Shown: positions 51,107 to 59,048 of the stretch, one piece after another
Layout of the letters: every line of letters begins with the position of its first letter
Position numbering within the stretch: the stretch's first letter is position 1
Assembly (NCBI RefSeq): GCF_001514115.1
Contig: NZ_KQ948452.1
Location: 62,001-126,000 of the forward strand
Reading direction: 5' to 3'
Origin: Streptomyces olivochromogenes
GTDB taxonomy: Bacteria > Actinomycetota > Actinomycetes > Streptomycetales > Streptomycetaceae
DNA length: 64,000 nt
Translations under genes and position numbers: made by a program
Notes under the pieces: generated by a model
Databases searched by the model: none
Seen by the model: the letters and a program-made list of their open reading frames with translations, nothing else
Told to the model about the DNA's origin: nothing

Positions 51107-52375
51107 GTGCGGGAGTTCATCGTCGAGGCGGACGGCGGTTCCCGGGGCAACCCGGGACCCGCGGGGTACGGGGCCGTGGTCATCGACGCGGCCACCGGGG
51201 AGACACTGGCGGAGCGTGCCGAGTACATCGGCATCGCCACCAACAACGTCGCCGAGTACCGGGGCCTGGTGGCGGGCCTGCGCGCCGCCCACGAACTGGA
51301 CCCGGCCGCGCGCGTCCGGGTCCGGATGGACTCCAAGCTCGTCGTCGAGCAGCTGTCCGGCCGCTGGAAGATCAAGCACCCGGACATGAAGCCCCTGGCC
51401 GCGGAGGCGGCCCGCGTCTTCCCGTCCGACCGGATCACCTACGAGTGGATGCCGCGCGAACAGAACAAGCACGCGGACCGACTGGCCAACGAGGCGATGG
51501 ACGCGGGCAAGCGGGGCGAGCAGTGGTCTCCGTCGGAATCGACGGCGGAACTGCTGACGCCGGGTTCTGCAGCGCCCCGAAAGGGGCGCGGGGAACTGCG
51601 CGACCAGCCACACGCGGCCCGCACTTCCACGACTTCCGTCTCCACCCCGTCACCCCGCGGCGAAGCCGCGAAGTCCGAAGACGACGCACGGGCCGCGCAC
51701 AACGTGGCCACCCCGGCACCGTCGACCGGCTGGGGCTCGGCCCCCGACATGGGCGCCCCCACCACCTTCGTGCTCCTGCGCCACGGCGAGACCCTGCTCA
51801 CCCCCCAGAAGCGCTTCTCCGGCAGTGGCGGCACCGACCCGTCGCTCTCGGACGTGGGCCGGGAACAGGCCGAGCGCGTCGCCGCCGCGCTGGCCGCACG
51901 CGGCACCGTCCAGGCGATCGTGGCGTCGCCACTCACCCGTACCCGCCAGACCGCCGCCGCCGTCGCCGCCCGCCTGGGACTGGACGTCGCCATCGAGGAC
52001 GGCCTGCGCGAGACGGACTTCGGCGCGTGGGAAGGCCTCACCTTCGGCGAGGTGCAGGAACGCTACCCCGACGACCTGAAGACCTGGCTCGCCTCCCCGA
52101 AGGCCGAACCGACCGGCGGCGGCGAGAGCTTCGCGGCGACCGCCCGCCGTATCGCCACCACCCGCGACAAGCTCATCGCCTCCTACGCGGGCCGCACCGT
52201 CCTCCTCGTCAGCCATGTCACCCCGATCAAGAGCCTCGTTCGGCTCGCGATCGGTGCCCCGCCGGAGTCCCTGTACCGGATGGAGCTGTCCGCGGCCTCC
52301 CTGTCGGCGGTGGCGTACTACGCGGATGGCAACGCCAGCCTGCGCCTCTTCAACGACACCTCTCACCTGCGCTGA
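51107..52375 (+). CDS. Bifunctional RNase H / acid phosphatase (Rv2228c-like)
   Basis: This 422-aa fusion starts at GTG 51107. The RNase H type I domain (about 1-135) has EADGGSRGNPGPAGYGAVVI, NNVAEYRGLVAGL, MDSKLVVEQLSG and KHADRLANEA supplying the catalytic acidic residues. The phosphoglycerate-mutase-like phosphatase (about 220-415) has FVLLRHGETLLTPQ, ASPLTRTRQTA, ETDFGAWEGLTFGE and LLVSHVTPIKSLV. Mycobacterial Rv2228c has the same fusion and hydrolyses alpha-ribazole phosphate. The linker (about 145-215) contains an inserted dispersed Streptomyces repeat. The stop region is inside a 31-bp tandem repeat. Confidence 0.92.
   Translation: MREFIVEADGGSRGNPGPAGYGAVVIDAATGETLAERAEYIGIATNNVAEYRGLVAGLRAAHELDPAARVRVRMDSKLVVEQLSGRWKIKHPDMKPLAAEAARVFPSDRITYEWMPREQNKHADRLANEAMDAGKRGEQWSPSESTAELLTPGSAAPRKGRGELRDQPHAARTSTTSVSTPSPRGEAAKSEDDARAAHNVATPAPSTGWGSAPDMGAPTTFVLLRHGETLLTPQKRFSGSGGTDPSLSDVGREQAERVAAALAARGTVQAIVASPLTRTRQTAAAVAARLGLDVAIEDGLRETDFGAWEGLTFGEVQERYPDDLKTWLASPKAEPTGGGESFAATARRIATTRDKLIASYAGRTVLLVSHVTPIKSLVRLAIGAPPESLYRMELSAASLSAVAYYADGNASLRLFNDTSHLR
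51568..51625. repeat. Dispersed Streptomyces hairpin repeat inside the linker coding sequence
   Basis: GCGCCCCGAAAGGGGCGC (51572-51589) forms a tetraloop hairpin followed by GGGGAACTGCGCGACCAGCC. I recognise this as a repeat usually found between genes in Streptomyces. Here it lies in frame inside the RNase H/phosphatase linker and encodes about 18 residues. Confidence 0.75.
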
Positions 52376-52505
52376 GCGACCTGGACCGGGAGGCCACCTG
52401 CGCTGAGCGACCTGGACCGGGAGGCCACCTGCGCTGAGCGACCTGGACCCGGAGGTCACCCGCGCCGAGCGACCTGGACCCGGAGGTCACCCGCGCCGGG
52501 CGGCC
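52364..52505. repeat. 31-bp tandem repeats across two convergent gene ends
   Basis: Units begin CACCTGCGCTGAGCGACCTG at 52364, 52395 and 52426, then drift to CACCCGCGCCGAGC at 52457 and 52488; spacing is 31 bp throughout. The first unit contains the RNase H/phosphatase stop codon and the last contains the stop of the opposing XRE gene. There are no unique spacers. Confidence 0.9.
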
Positions 52506-53296
52506 CGGGTCCGCAGGATCTCGGCGGTCTCCCGGTCCGCCGGCAGGAACGCCTCCAGGTGGAGCTCGGCGAGCGTCACGTCGACCGCGGTCGCGAACGA
52601 CGTCAGCGTGGTGAGCAGCCTCAACTCGCCCTCCGCACACCGCAGTCGCAGCGGCACGGCGAAACCGAGATAGTCGGCGCCGGGCTCACTCGCCGGTACG
52701 TAGTCCGCCAACTCCTCGGCCAGGGAGCCGAGTCGGGGATCGGGGCTGCGCACGGCACGGGCCCGCAGGTTCTCCACGATGTGCTGCCCCCACGCGTCCA
52801 GGTTCACCACCCGCGCGCCCATCCCGCGCGGATGCAGCGCGAGCCGCAGCACATTGACGGGCGGCGCGAGCAGCGCGGGGTCCGCGCCCTCGGTGAGCAC
52901 GTCGAACGCCTCGTTCGCCGCGACGAGTTCACCCCGCGGCCCCGCCACCACCGCCGGATACGGCAGATGCCCTTCGAGAATGCTGTCCAACGCCTCCCGT
53001 ACGGGCTTCAGCGCGACCGCGTCGAGCGGTGACTCCGCGAACGCGGGCGCGTAACCGGCCGCCAGCAGCAGCGAGTTGCGCTCCCGCAGCGTCAGGCCGA
53101 GCGACTCGGCGAGCCGGATCACGATCTCCCTGCCGGGCACCGACCGTCCGCGCTCGATGAAACTGACGTACCGCTGGGTCGTCCCCGCCCGTGAGGCGAG
53201 CTCCAGCTGACTGACCCGGCGCGCGGTGCGCCAGCGCAGCAGCTCCCGGGCGAAGGGCGGGGGTTCGGTCACCGAGGCGGCGGTGCTGATGGTCAT
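52487..53296 (-). CDS. XRE-family regulator (MmyB-like)
   Basis: The 269-aa protein has an N-terminal helix-turn-helix (about 15-70: ELLRWRTARRVSQLELASRA, GTTQRYVSFIERGRSVPGRE) and a MmyB-like ligand-binding domain (about 105-265, PAVVAGPRGELVAANEAFDV, ADPALLAPPVNVLRLALHPR). Regulators of this type commonly control a divergent oxidoreductase gene, and the quinone-oxidoreductase-like gene at 53411 fits. The 114-bp intergenic region should contain its operator. The C-terminus RAARRG lies in the 31-bp repeat. Confidence 0.9.
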   Translation of the reverse strand: MTISTAASVTEPPPFARELLRWRTARRVSQLELASRAGTTQRYVSFIERGRSVPGREIVIRLAESLGLTLRERNSLLLAAGYAPAFAESPLDAVALKPVREALDSILEGHLPYPAVVAGPRGELVAANEAFDVLTEGADPALLAPPVNVLRLALHPRGMGARVVNLDAWGQHIVENLRARAVRSPDPRLGSLAEELADYVPASEPGADYLGFAVPLRLRCAEGELRLLTTLTSFATAVDVTLAELHLEAFLPADRETAEILRTRAARRG

Positions 53297-53410
53297 GGCT
53301 CAGTTGTACGTCACGGGTACGACAGTCCCGCCATACCTCACGGGGAATTGAGCGGCGTACCCCGTCCGAGCAGCATGGACGCATCCACGGAGCACACCCA
53401 GGGAGCCGAC

Positions 53411-54427
53411 ATGCGCGCCTACCACCTCGAAACGCCCGGCACCGTCGACGGCATCGCCGCGCGCGAGACGGACCGCCCCGAGCCCGGCCCCCGCGACATC
53501 CTCGTCCGGGTCCGCGCCGTCTCCCTCAACAAGCGCGATCTGCTGATCCTGAACGGCACCTATCCGCTGAAGGCCGTGCCGGACGTGATCCCGCTGAGTG
53601 ACGGAGCGGGCGAAGTCGTCGCGGTGGGCGCGGAGGTGACCCGGTTCGCGGTCGGGGACCGGGTGGCGAGCACGTACTTCCCGAAGTGGATCGACGGCCG
53701 GATCACGCCCGCGCTGATCGACCAGCCCGGCGCCACCCTGCCCGGCATGCTCACCGAGTACGCGCGCCTCGACGAGAACGCGGCGGTGCGGGTGCCCGAG
53801 CACCTCGGCTGGGAGGAGGCCGCCTGCCTGCCCTGCGCGGGCGTCACGGCCTGGCACGCGCTGACGGGCGGTGACGCGGTGGTCCCCGGCGAGACGGTGC
53901 TGACACTCGGCACGGGCGCGCTCTCGCTGTTCGCCGTGCAGTTCGCGAAGATGCTGGGCGCCGAGGTCGTCGCCACGACATCGAGCCCGGAGAAGGCCGA
54001 GCGACTCAAGGCCCTGGGCGCCGACCACATCGTGCGGTACGCCGACCACCCCGCGTGGGGACAGACGGTCCGCGACCTCACGGGCGGGCGCGGCGCGGAC
54101 CTCGTCGTCGAGACCGTGGGCCCGGAGACGATCGAGCAGTCGGTCCGCGCCTCGGCGCTCTACGGCAGGATCGTCCTGGTCAGCGCCAACAGCCCGCGCA
54201 AGGCCTCCTTGGAGATCACGACGGACGCGCTCGCGTCGAGCCTGGTGACGATGCGGCGGCTCTTCGTCGGCAGCCGGACCCACTTCGAGTCCATGAACCG
54301 CGCCCTCGCCCTGCACGGCACCCGCCCGGTCGTCGACCGGGTCTTCGGCTTCGACGAGGTCCACGAGGCGTTCCGCCACTACGAGTCCGGCGTGGCCTTC
54401 GGCAAGGTCGTCATCCGCGTGGCCTGA
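53411..54427 (+). CDS. NAD(P)-dependent alcohol dehydrogenase / quinone oxidoreductase-like protein
   Basis: ATG at 53411, with AGGGAG upstream, gives 338 aa. It is a medium-chain reductase: LVRVRAVSLNKRDLLILNGT, SDGAGEVVAVGAEVTRFAVG, then GETVLTLGTGALSLFAVQFA as NAD(P)-binding motif and LVVETVGPETIEQSVRASAL. It lacks the Cys/His zinc ligands and the structural zinc loop, so it belongs with quinone-oxidoreductase-like enzymes. The divergent MmyB-like regulator probably controls it. It overlaps the convergent eda gene by 17 bp. Confidence 0.9.
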   Translation: MRAYHLETPGTVDGIAARETDRPEPGPRDILVRVRAVSLNKRDLLILNGTYPLKAVPDVIPLSDGAGEVVAVGAEVTRFAVGDRVASTYFPKWIDGRITPALIDQPGATLPGMLTEYARLDENAAVRVPEHLGWEEAACLPCAGVTAWHALTGGDAVVPGETVLTLGTGALSLFAVQFAKMLGAEVVATTSSPEKAERLKALGADHIVRYADHPAWGQTVRDLTGGRGADLVVETVGPETIEQSVRASALYGRIVLVSANSPRKASLEITTDALASSLVTMRRLFVGSRTHFESMNRALALHGTRPVVDRVFGFDEVHEAFRHYESGVAFGKVVIRVA

Positions 54428-55061
54428 GCGCGGCCGCCTCGCGCGCCAGGCTCTCCACGCGCGCCCAGTCCTTCGCGGCGATCGCGTCCTCGGGAAGCAT
54501 CCACGTCCCGCCCACGCAGCCGACGTTGGGGAGGGCGAGATAGTCCGGCGCGTAGGTGGGGCCGATACCGCCCGTCGGGCAGAACCTGGCCTGCGGCAGC
54601 GGTCCGGCGAGCGACCTGAGGTACGCCGTGCCGCCCGCCGCCTGCGCCGGGAAGAACTTCATCTCCCGCACCCCGCGCTCCAGCAGCGCCACCACCTCCG
54701 AGGTCGTGGACACCCCCGGCAGGAACGGCACCCCGGACGCCTTCATGGCGTCGAGCAGTACGTCGGTCCAGCCGGGACTGACCAGGAAGCGGGCGCCCGC
54801 GGCCACGCACTCCGTCACCTGCCCGGGCGTGATGACGGTGCCCGCGCCGACCACCGCGCCCGGCACCCCGTCCGCGATCGCCCGGATGGCGTCGAGCGCG
54901 CACGGCGTCCGCAGGGTCACCTCAATCGCGGGCAGCCCACCCGCTACGAGTGCCGTGGCCAGGGGTACGGCGTCCGCGACCTCGTTCACCACGACGACGG
55001 GAACCACGGGGGCGAGATCCAGCACGGAGACGGCGGGAACCGAGGGCAGCGGTGAGCTCAT
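54411..55061 (-). CDS. eda: KDPG/KHG aldolase
   Basis: The 216-aa class I aldolase has GGLPAIEVTLRTPCALDAIR with the catalytic Glu, VGAGTVITPGQVTECVAAGA, FLVSPGWTDVL, and VREMKFFPAQAAGGTAYLRS with the Schiff-base Lys. It splits 2-keto-3-deoxy-6-phosphogluconate or 4-hydroxy-2-oxoglutarate into pyruvate and an aldehyde. No Entner-Doudoroff dehydratase or kinase gene is adjacent. Two 15-bp palindromic sites spaced 21 bp apart lie upstream and probably mediate its control. Confidence 0.92.
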   Translation of the reverse strand: MSSPLPSVPAVSVLDLAPVVPVVVVNEVADAVPLATALVAGGLPAIEVTLRTPCALDAIRAIADGVPGAVVGAGTVITPGQVTECVAAGARFLVSPGWTDVLLDAMKASGVPFLPGVSTTSEVVALLERGVREMKFFPAQAAGGTAYLRSLAGPLPQARFCPTGGIGPTYAPDYLALPNVGCVGGTWMLPEDAIAAKDWARVESLAREAAALRPRG

Positions 55062-55081
55062 GGGCTCATCGTGCCCGCGCT

Positions 55082-55117
55082 CTGCAACATGCGCAAAGAG
55101 CGTTGCATATGCTGCAA
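55082..55117. promoter_or_regulatory. Two tandem TTGC-type operators upstream of eda
   Basis: TTGCATATGCTGCAA (55103-55117) is an inverted repeat with TTGCA/TGCAA arms; CTGCAACATGCGCAA (55082-55096) is its close relative read on the other strand. Centres are 21 bp apart. They lie 21-56 bp upstream of the eda start. Confidence 0.6.
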
Positions 55118-55144
55118 CGCCTCCGGCCCTGGTGCACCCGGGCC

Positions 55145-55224
55145 GCTCCAGCGCACCTCGTTCAGCTCCAGCGCACCCCGTTCAGCTCCAGCGCACCCCG
55201 TTCAGCTCTAGTGCACCTCGTTCA
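55145..55224. repeat. Four 20-bp tandem repeats at the 3' end of yaaA
   Basis: Four units of GCTCCAGCGCACCTCGTTCA and close variants run from 55145 to 55224. The last contains the yaaA stop codon (complement of 55208-55210), so the other three look like copies of the gene's end placed after it. Confidence 0.9.
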
Positions 55225-55990
55225 CCAGCACATCGAGCGCCCAGGCCGTCCCCGCCCGCGCGGGCGCCTGCACCTCCACCTCGTACCCCAGGTCCCGCAA
55301 GGTCTCCACCAGCTCCGCCGGATCGGCGGGCGCGGCGCCCGCCGCCAGCAGACTCCGTACGATCCGCCCCTTCGTCGCCTTGTTGAAGTGGCTGACCACC
55401 TTCCGGGTGGGCGCGTGCAGCACCCGGACCGTCGCCGTCCGCCCGGCCACCTCGCCCCTCGGCTTCCACGCACCGGTGTACGCCGAGGACCGCAGGTCGA
55501 GCACCAGCCCGTCGCCGGCCGCCTCGGGGAGCGCGGCGGCCATCGGCGTACGCCAGTGCGCGCCCAGCGCTCCGAGCCCCGGCAGCTTCACCCCCATCGA
55601 GCAGCGGTACGACGGGATCCTGTCCGTCACCCGGACCGCGCCCCACAGCCCGGAGAAGACCAGCAGCGAGCGGCTCGCGCGCCGCTTGGCCGCCGTGTCC
55701 AGCGAGGCCAGGTCCAAGGCGTCGTACAGCACCCCCGTGTAGATCTCCCCGGCCGGGCGCGCGCCCGAGGTGCGCAGCTGCGTGTTCTTGGCGATCTCGC
55801 CGCGCAGGCCCTCGCTCAGTCCGAGCACCTCGCGGGCCTTCTCCTCGTCGCCGGCGCACAGCTCGGCCAGCTCGTCGAGGACCGCCCGACGCGCCTCGGT
55901 GAGCCCGGGCAGGGACAGCGACTCCAGCTTCAGCGCGGTTCCCCGGCCGGAGGGTGCCTTGCCCTCGGAAGGCGGCAGCAGCACGAGCAC
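55208..55990 (-). CDS. yaaA: YaaA-family peroxide stress protein
   Basis: GTG at 55990 with GGAGA upstream gives 260 aa. YaaA signatures: VLLPPSEGKAPSGRGTALKL at the start, ALDLASLDTAAKRRASRSLL, FSGLWGAVRVTDRIPSYRCS, and SHFNKATKGRIVRSLLAAGA near residue 205. In Escherichia coli, YaaA limits intracellular iron during hydrogen peroxide stress and binds DNA. It is monocistronic here. The last residues NEVH and the stop codon fall in the 20-bp repeat array. Confidence 0.92.
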   Translation of the reverse strand: MLVLLPPSEGKAPSGRGTALKLESLSLPGLTEARRAVLDELAELCAGDEEKAREVLGLSEGLRGEIAKNTQLRTSGARPAGEIYTGVLYDALDLASLDTAAKRRASRSLLVFSGLWGAVRVTDRIPSYRCSMGVKLPGLGALGAHWRTPMAAALPEAAGDGLVLDLRSSAYTGAWKPRGEVAGRTATVRVLHAPTRKVVSHFNKATKGRIVRSLLAAGAAPADPAELVETLRDLGYEVEVQAPARAGTAWALDVLVNEVH

Positions 55991-56059
55991 GGTGGTGTTC
56001 TCCTAACGGTGGGTGTGGCCCGGCGCCAGCCTAAGGGGTCCTCCCGGACGCCGAACGCG

Positions 56060-56156
56060 CTCGGGGCGCCGCTCGTATGCCCGTCCACTCGGGGTGCTCC
56101 CCGTATGCCCGGCCGTTCGGGCGCCGCCTGGACGTCCGCCCGCTCGGGGTGCCGCC
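56060..56156. repeat. 28-bp imperfect tandem repeats upstream of the RNB gene
   Basis: Three and a half units of 27-28 bp, each opening CTCGGGGTGC or TTCGGGCGCC and followed by a CCCG-rich half, occupy the region between yaaA and the RNB exoribonuclease. The repeats end 28 bp before the ATG. Confidence 0.75.
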
Positions 56157-56183
56157 CAGAGGCACGCGACCTACGCTCGACCC

Positions 56184-57620
56184 ATGCCGTGCCGCCACAT
56201 CCGCGCCACCTGCGTACCGGGGGCTCCTCTGCAGGCCGCCCTGTCCGCCCTGCGGACCGGTCTCGGTGTGCCCGGGAGCTTCCCGCCCGGCGTACTGGAG
56301 GAGGCCGCCCGGCCACCTCGCCTGCCGGCCCACGACGCGACGGACATCCCCTTCCTCACCATCGACCCGCCGACATCCACCGACCTCGACCAGGCGATGC
56401 ACCTGTCCCGCCGCGAGAACGGCCGCGGCTACCGCGTCCGGTACGCGATCGCCGACGTCGCCGCCTTCGTCGCCCCCGGCGGCGCCCTGGACACCGAGGC
56501 GCACCGCCGCGTGACGACCCTCTACTTCCCGGACGAGAAGGTCCCCCTCCATCCGACCCGGCTCTCCGAAGGCACCGCGAGCCTCCTGCCCGACCAGACC
56601 TGCCCGGCCGTGCTCTGGACGCTTGACCTGGACGCGGACGGCCGCACGGAGAGCGTCGACGTACGCCGGGCCCTCGTCCGCAGCCGCGCCAAGCTCGACT
56701 ACGCGCACGTACAGAAGTCGATCGACGACGGCACGGCGGAGGAACCGCTCGCCCTCCTCAAGGAGATCGGGACGCTGCGCGAGCGTCTGGAGGCGGAGCG
56801 CGGCGGGATCTCGCTCAACGTCCCCGAGCAGGAGATCGTCGAGACGGACGGGACGTACGAACTCGTCTACCGCGCCCCGCTGCCCGCCGACGCCTGGAAC
56901 GCGCAGATCTCCCTGCTCACCGGGATGGCGGCGGCCGACCTGATGCTCGCGCACGGCACCGGCGTCCTGCGCACGCTGCCCGCCGCCCCCGACGGCGCGG
57001 TCGGCCGCCTTCGCCGCACGGCCAGGGCCCTGCACATCGACTGGCCGCACCACGTCTCGTACGCGCGGCTCGTCCGCTCCCTCGACCCGCACCTGCCGCG
57101 CCACGCGGCCTTCCTCCAGGAGTGCACGACGCTGCTGCGCGGCGCGGGCTACACGGTGTTCCGGGGCGGCGCCCTCCCCGACGTCACCTCGCACGCCGCC
57201 GTGGCCGCGCCCTACGCCCACTGCACGGCCCCCCTGCGCCGGCTCGTCGACCGCTACGCCTCGGAACTCTGCCTGGCCGCCGCCGCGGACGAACCACCCC
57301 CCGACTGGGTCCTCACCGCCCTCGACACGCTCCCCAAGGAGATGGCCGAGGGCTCCCGACGCGCGGGCACCGTGGAACGCGAGTGCGTCGACATCGTCGA
57401 GGCCGCGCTCCTCAAGGACCGGGTCGGGGACATCTTCGACGGATGTGTGGTGGACGTGATGGAGCGTCAACCCACGGTCGGCACCGTCCAGTTGGAGTCA
57501 CCCGCAGTCGTCGCCCGCATCGAGGGCGGTACCGGGACGCTGCCGCTGGGGGAGCGGTTGCGGGTCCGCCTCACCCAGGCCGACCTGGGGACGGCGAAGG
57601 TACGTTTCGCGCCCGCGTGA
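56184..57620 (+). CDS. RNB-domain exoribonuclease (RNase II/R family)
   Basis: ATG at 56184 (MPCRHIRAT) gives 478 aa. The catalytic motif is IDPPTSTDLDQAMHL with the four metal-binding Asp residues of RNase II/R, followed by RYAIADVAAFVAPGGALDTE, AHRRVTTLYFPDEKVPLHPT and LSEGTASLLPDQTCPAVLWT. Near the C-terminus, YAHCTAPLRRLVDRYASELC is the RNB nucleotide-binding part. No N-terminal cold-shock domain is present; the protein begins almost at the RNB domain and has a short C-terminal beta region (about 430-478). It degrades single-stranded RNA 3' to 5'. It overlaps the convergent gene by 50 bp. Confidence 0.9.
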   Translation: MPCRHIRATCVPGAPLQAALSALRTGLGVPGSFPPGVLEEAARPPRLPAHDATDIPFLTIDPPTSTDLDQAMHLSRRENGRGYRVRYAIADVAAFVAPGGALDTEAHRRVTTLYFPDEKVPLHPTRLSEGTASLLPDQTCPAVLWTLDLDADGRTESVDVRRALVRSRAKLDYAHVQKSIDDGTAEEPLALLKEIGTLRERLEAERGGISLNVPEQEIVETDGTYELVYRAPLPADAWNAQISLLTGMAAADLMLAHGTGVLRTLPAAPDGAVGRLRRTARALHIDWPHHVSYARLVRSLDPHLPRHAAFLQECTTLLRGAGYTVFRGGALPDVTSHAAVAAPYAHCTAPLRRLVDRYASELCLAAAADEPPPDWVLTALDTLPKEMAEGSRRAGTVERECVDIVEAALLKDRVGDIFDGCVVDVMERQPTVGTVQLESPAVVARIEGGTGTLPLGERLRVRLTQADLGTAKVRFAPA

Positions 57621-58173
57621 GGGCCCGTGCGAGTTCGTCGGGGTCGTCCGCGTGCAGCCGTACGAGACGGATCCGACGCTCCCGGCCCAGGAAGGTGAAG
57701 TGCGGTACGGGGGCGGCCAGTTCGATGGTCACGTCGGTCTGGGCGCCCACGGCGAGGTTCAGTTCGCCCTCGGCGGCCTCGTGCGTGGTGCGCAGCTCGC
57801 GGCGTACCACCGCGATGTCCGCCAGGGGGATCCGCAGGTCCACGTGCGCGCGGTCGCGCACGCGCAGGTGCGTGGAGTCGAGGATGTGCGGCCGCGTCAC
57901 GCAGGCCGCGTACATGCCGACGACCATCAGCACGGTGTAGACGTCGAGGACGAGGACGACCGCGTGGACGACCGGCCACCCGCGCAGCAGCACCGCCATC
58001 CCGACCGTCTCGACGACGCACACGAAGGCGAGCCCCCCCATCATGGCGCCCAGGCCCCGCGCGTATCCGAAGGGGCGGCCGTCGCCCGTGCCGTGCGTCC
58101 GCCGGGTCACCCACAGCAACAGGCTCGCGAACAAGCGCAGTTCATGCCGCAGGAGTGCGCGCGCGATCCTCAT
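57571..58173 (-). CDS. PH-like membrane protein
   Basis: The 200-aa protein has two hydrophobic segments (about 41-95, LAFVCVVETVGMAVLLRGWP and VHAVVLVLDVYTVLMVVGMY) and a C-terminal beta-rich domain (about 105-190, HVDLRIPLADIAVVRRELRT, VTIELAAPVPHFTFLGRERR) like the bacterial PH-like domain. Its ATG overlaps the MerR gene's stop codon region by 4 bp, so the pair is an operon. The MerR regulator probably governs it. Function unknown. Confidence 0.78.
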   Translation of the reverse strand: MRIARALLRHELRLFASLLLWVTRRTHGTGDGRPFGYARGLGAMMGGLAFVCVVETVGMAVLLRGWPVVHAVVLVLDVYTVLMVVGMYAACVTRPHILDSTHLRVRDRAHVDLRIPLADIAVVRRELRTTHEAAEGELNLAVGAQTDVTIELAAPVPHFTFLGRERRIRLVRLHADDPDELARALTRARNVPSPSPGRPG

Positions 58174-58937
58174 CGCCCACGCTCCGTGAACATCCGCATC
58201 GCGCGCCGGATCGCCTCCGCCTGGGCCGGGGCGACGTCGGCGTACAGGGCGCGCAGAAAGCTGTCGTCGAGGCCGGGAGCGAGGTCGTTCTCCGAGAGCA
58301 GGGAATCGGGCAGGCAGTCGGCGAGTGCCCGGGCCGCCTCGTCCACGCGCGGGTCGGCCGGGTCGTCCGGGTCGGCGTCGGCGAGCGCGTCGAGGAGCGC
58401 GTACACCTCGTGCGCCCGTGCCACGGCGGCGGGCGTCTCGAAGGCGCTGCCCAGCGCCGCCATCAGCCGCTGCCGGCTCTCGGGCGAGGCCACGGTGTCG
58501 ATCAGAGCGAGCACCTCGCGGTCCCTGGTGGCCATGGGGGACTCGGGGCCGTGCGCCATCCCCGTGAGCAGCGCGGCCAGTTCGGGAGAGACGGGGCCCT
58601 CGGCGGGCAGGTTCCCCTCCCGGTCCAGCAGGGCGCGCAGCCGGTCCCGCCGCTCCCGGATCGCCGCCTCCTGCCGGGCGAGATCGGCGTCGAGCTCCTC
58701 GAGCACCTCGGCGAGATCGCGCCCCGCGTCGTCCGCGAGCACGTCCCGCACCTCGGTGAGCCCCAGTCCCAGCTCGGTCAGCCGCCGGATCCGGGCGAGC
58801 ACGACGGCGTGCCGCAGCGTGTAGTCCCGGTAGCCGTTGGGGCGCCGCTCGGGCTCCGGCAACAGTCCGAGATGGTGGTAATGCCGTACCGTCCGCGTGG
58901 TGACACCGACGGTGACGGCGAGTTCTCCGATCCTCAT
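58170..58937 (-). CDS. MerR-family transcriptional regulator
   Basis: This 255-aa regulator has the winged-helix N-terminus MRIGELAVTVGVTTRTVRHY and HHLGLLPEPERRPNGYRDYT, followed by a coiled coil (about 70-115, LAEVLEELDADLARQEAAIR) and a helical C-terminal half with SFETPAAVARAHEVYALLDA. No Cys metal-binding set is present, so a drug- or stress-type MerR is more likely than a metal sensor. Its 3' end overlaps the PH-like membrane protein gene by 4 bp. It is divergent from the AraC-family gene at 59049. Confidence 0.9.
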   Translation of the reverse strand: MRIGELAVTVGVTTRTVRHYHHLGLLPEPERRPNGYRDYTLRHAVVLARIRRLTELGLGLTEVRDVLADDAGRDLAEVLEELDADLARQEAAIRERRDRLRALLDREGNLPAEGPVSPELAALLTGMAHGPESPMATRDREVLALIDTVASPESRQRLMAALGSAFETPAAVARAHEVYALLDALADADPDDPADPRVDEAARALADCLPDSLLSENDLAPGLDDSFLRALYADVAPAQAEAIRRAMRMFTERGR

Positions 58938-59048
58938 GCCCTCAGTAGAAACGTTGACGTTGCGGCAAGGTCAAGCGAGGAGATCCCCGGCGGCATGGAA
59001 ACGCGGGCCGGCGGCGTTGCACCTTCGACGAGACCAGGGGAGGCGGCC

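Noticed and set aside
52364..52505. CRISPR array
   Set aside because: The 31-bp units are directly contiguous without unique spacers, and no cas genes are present.
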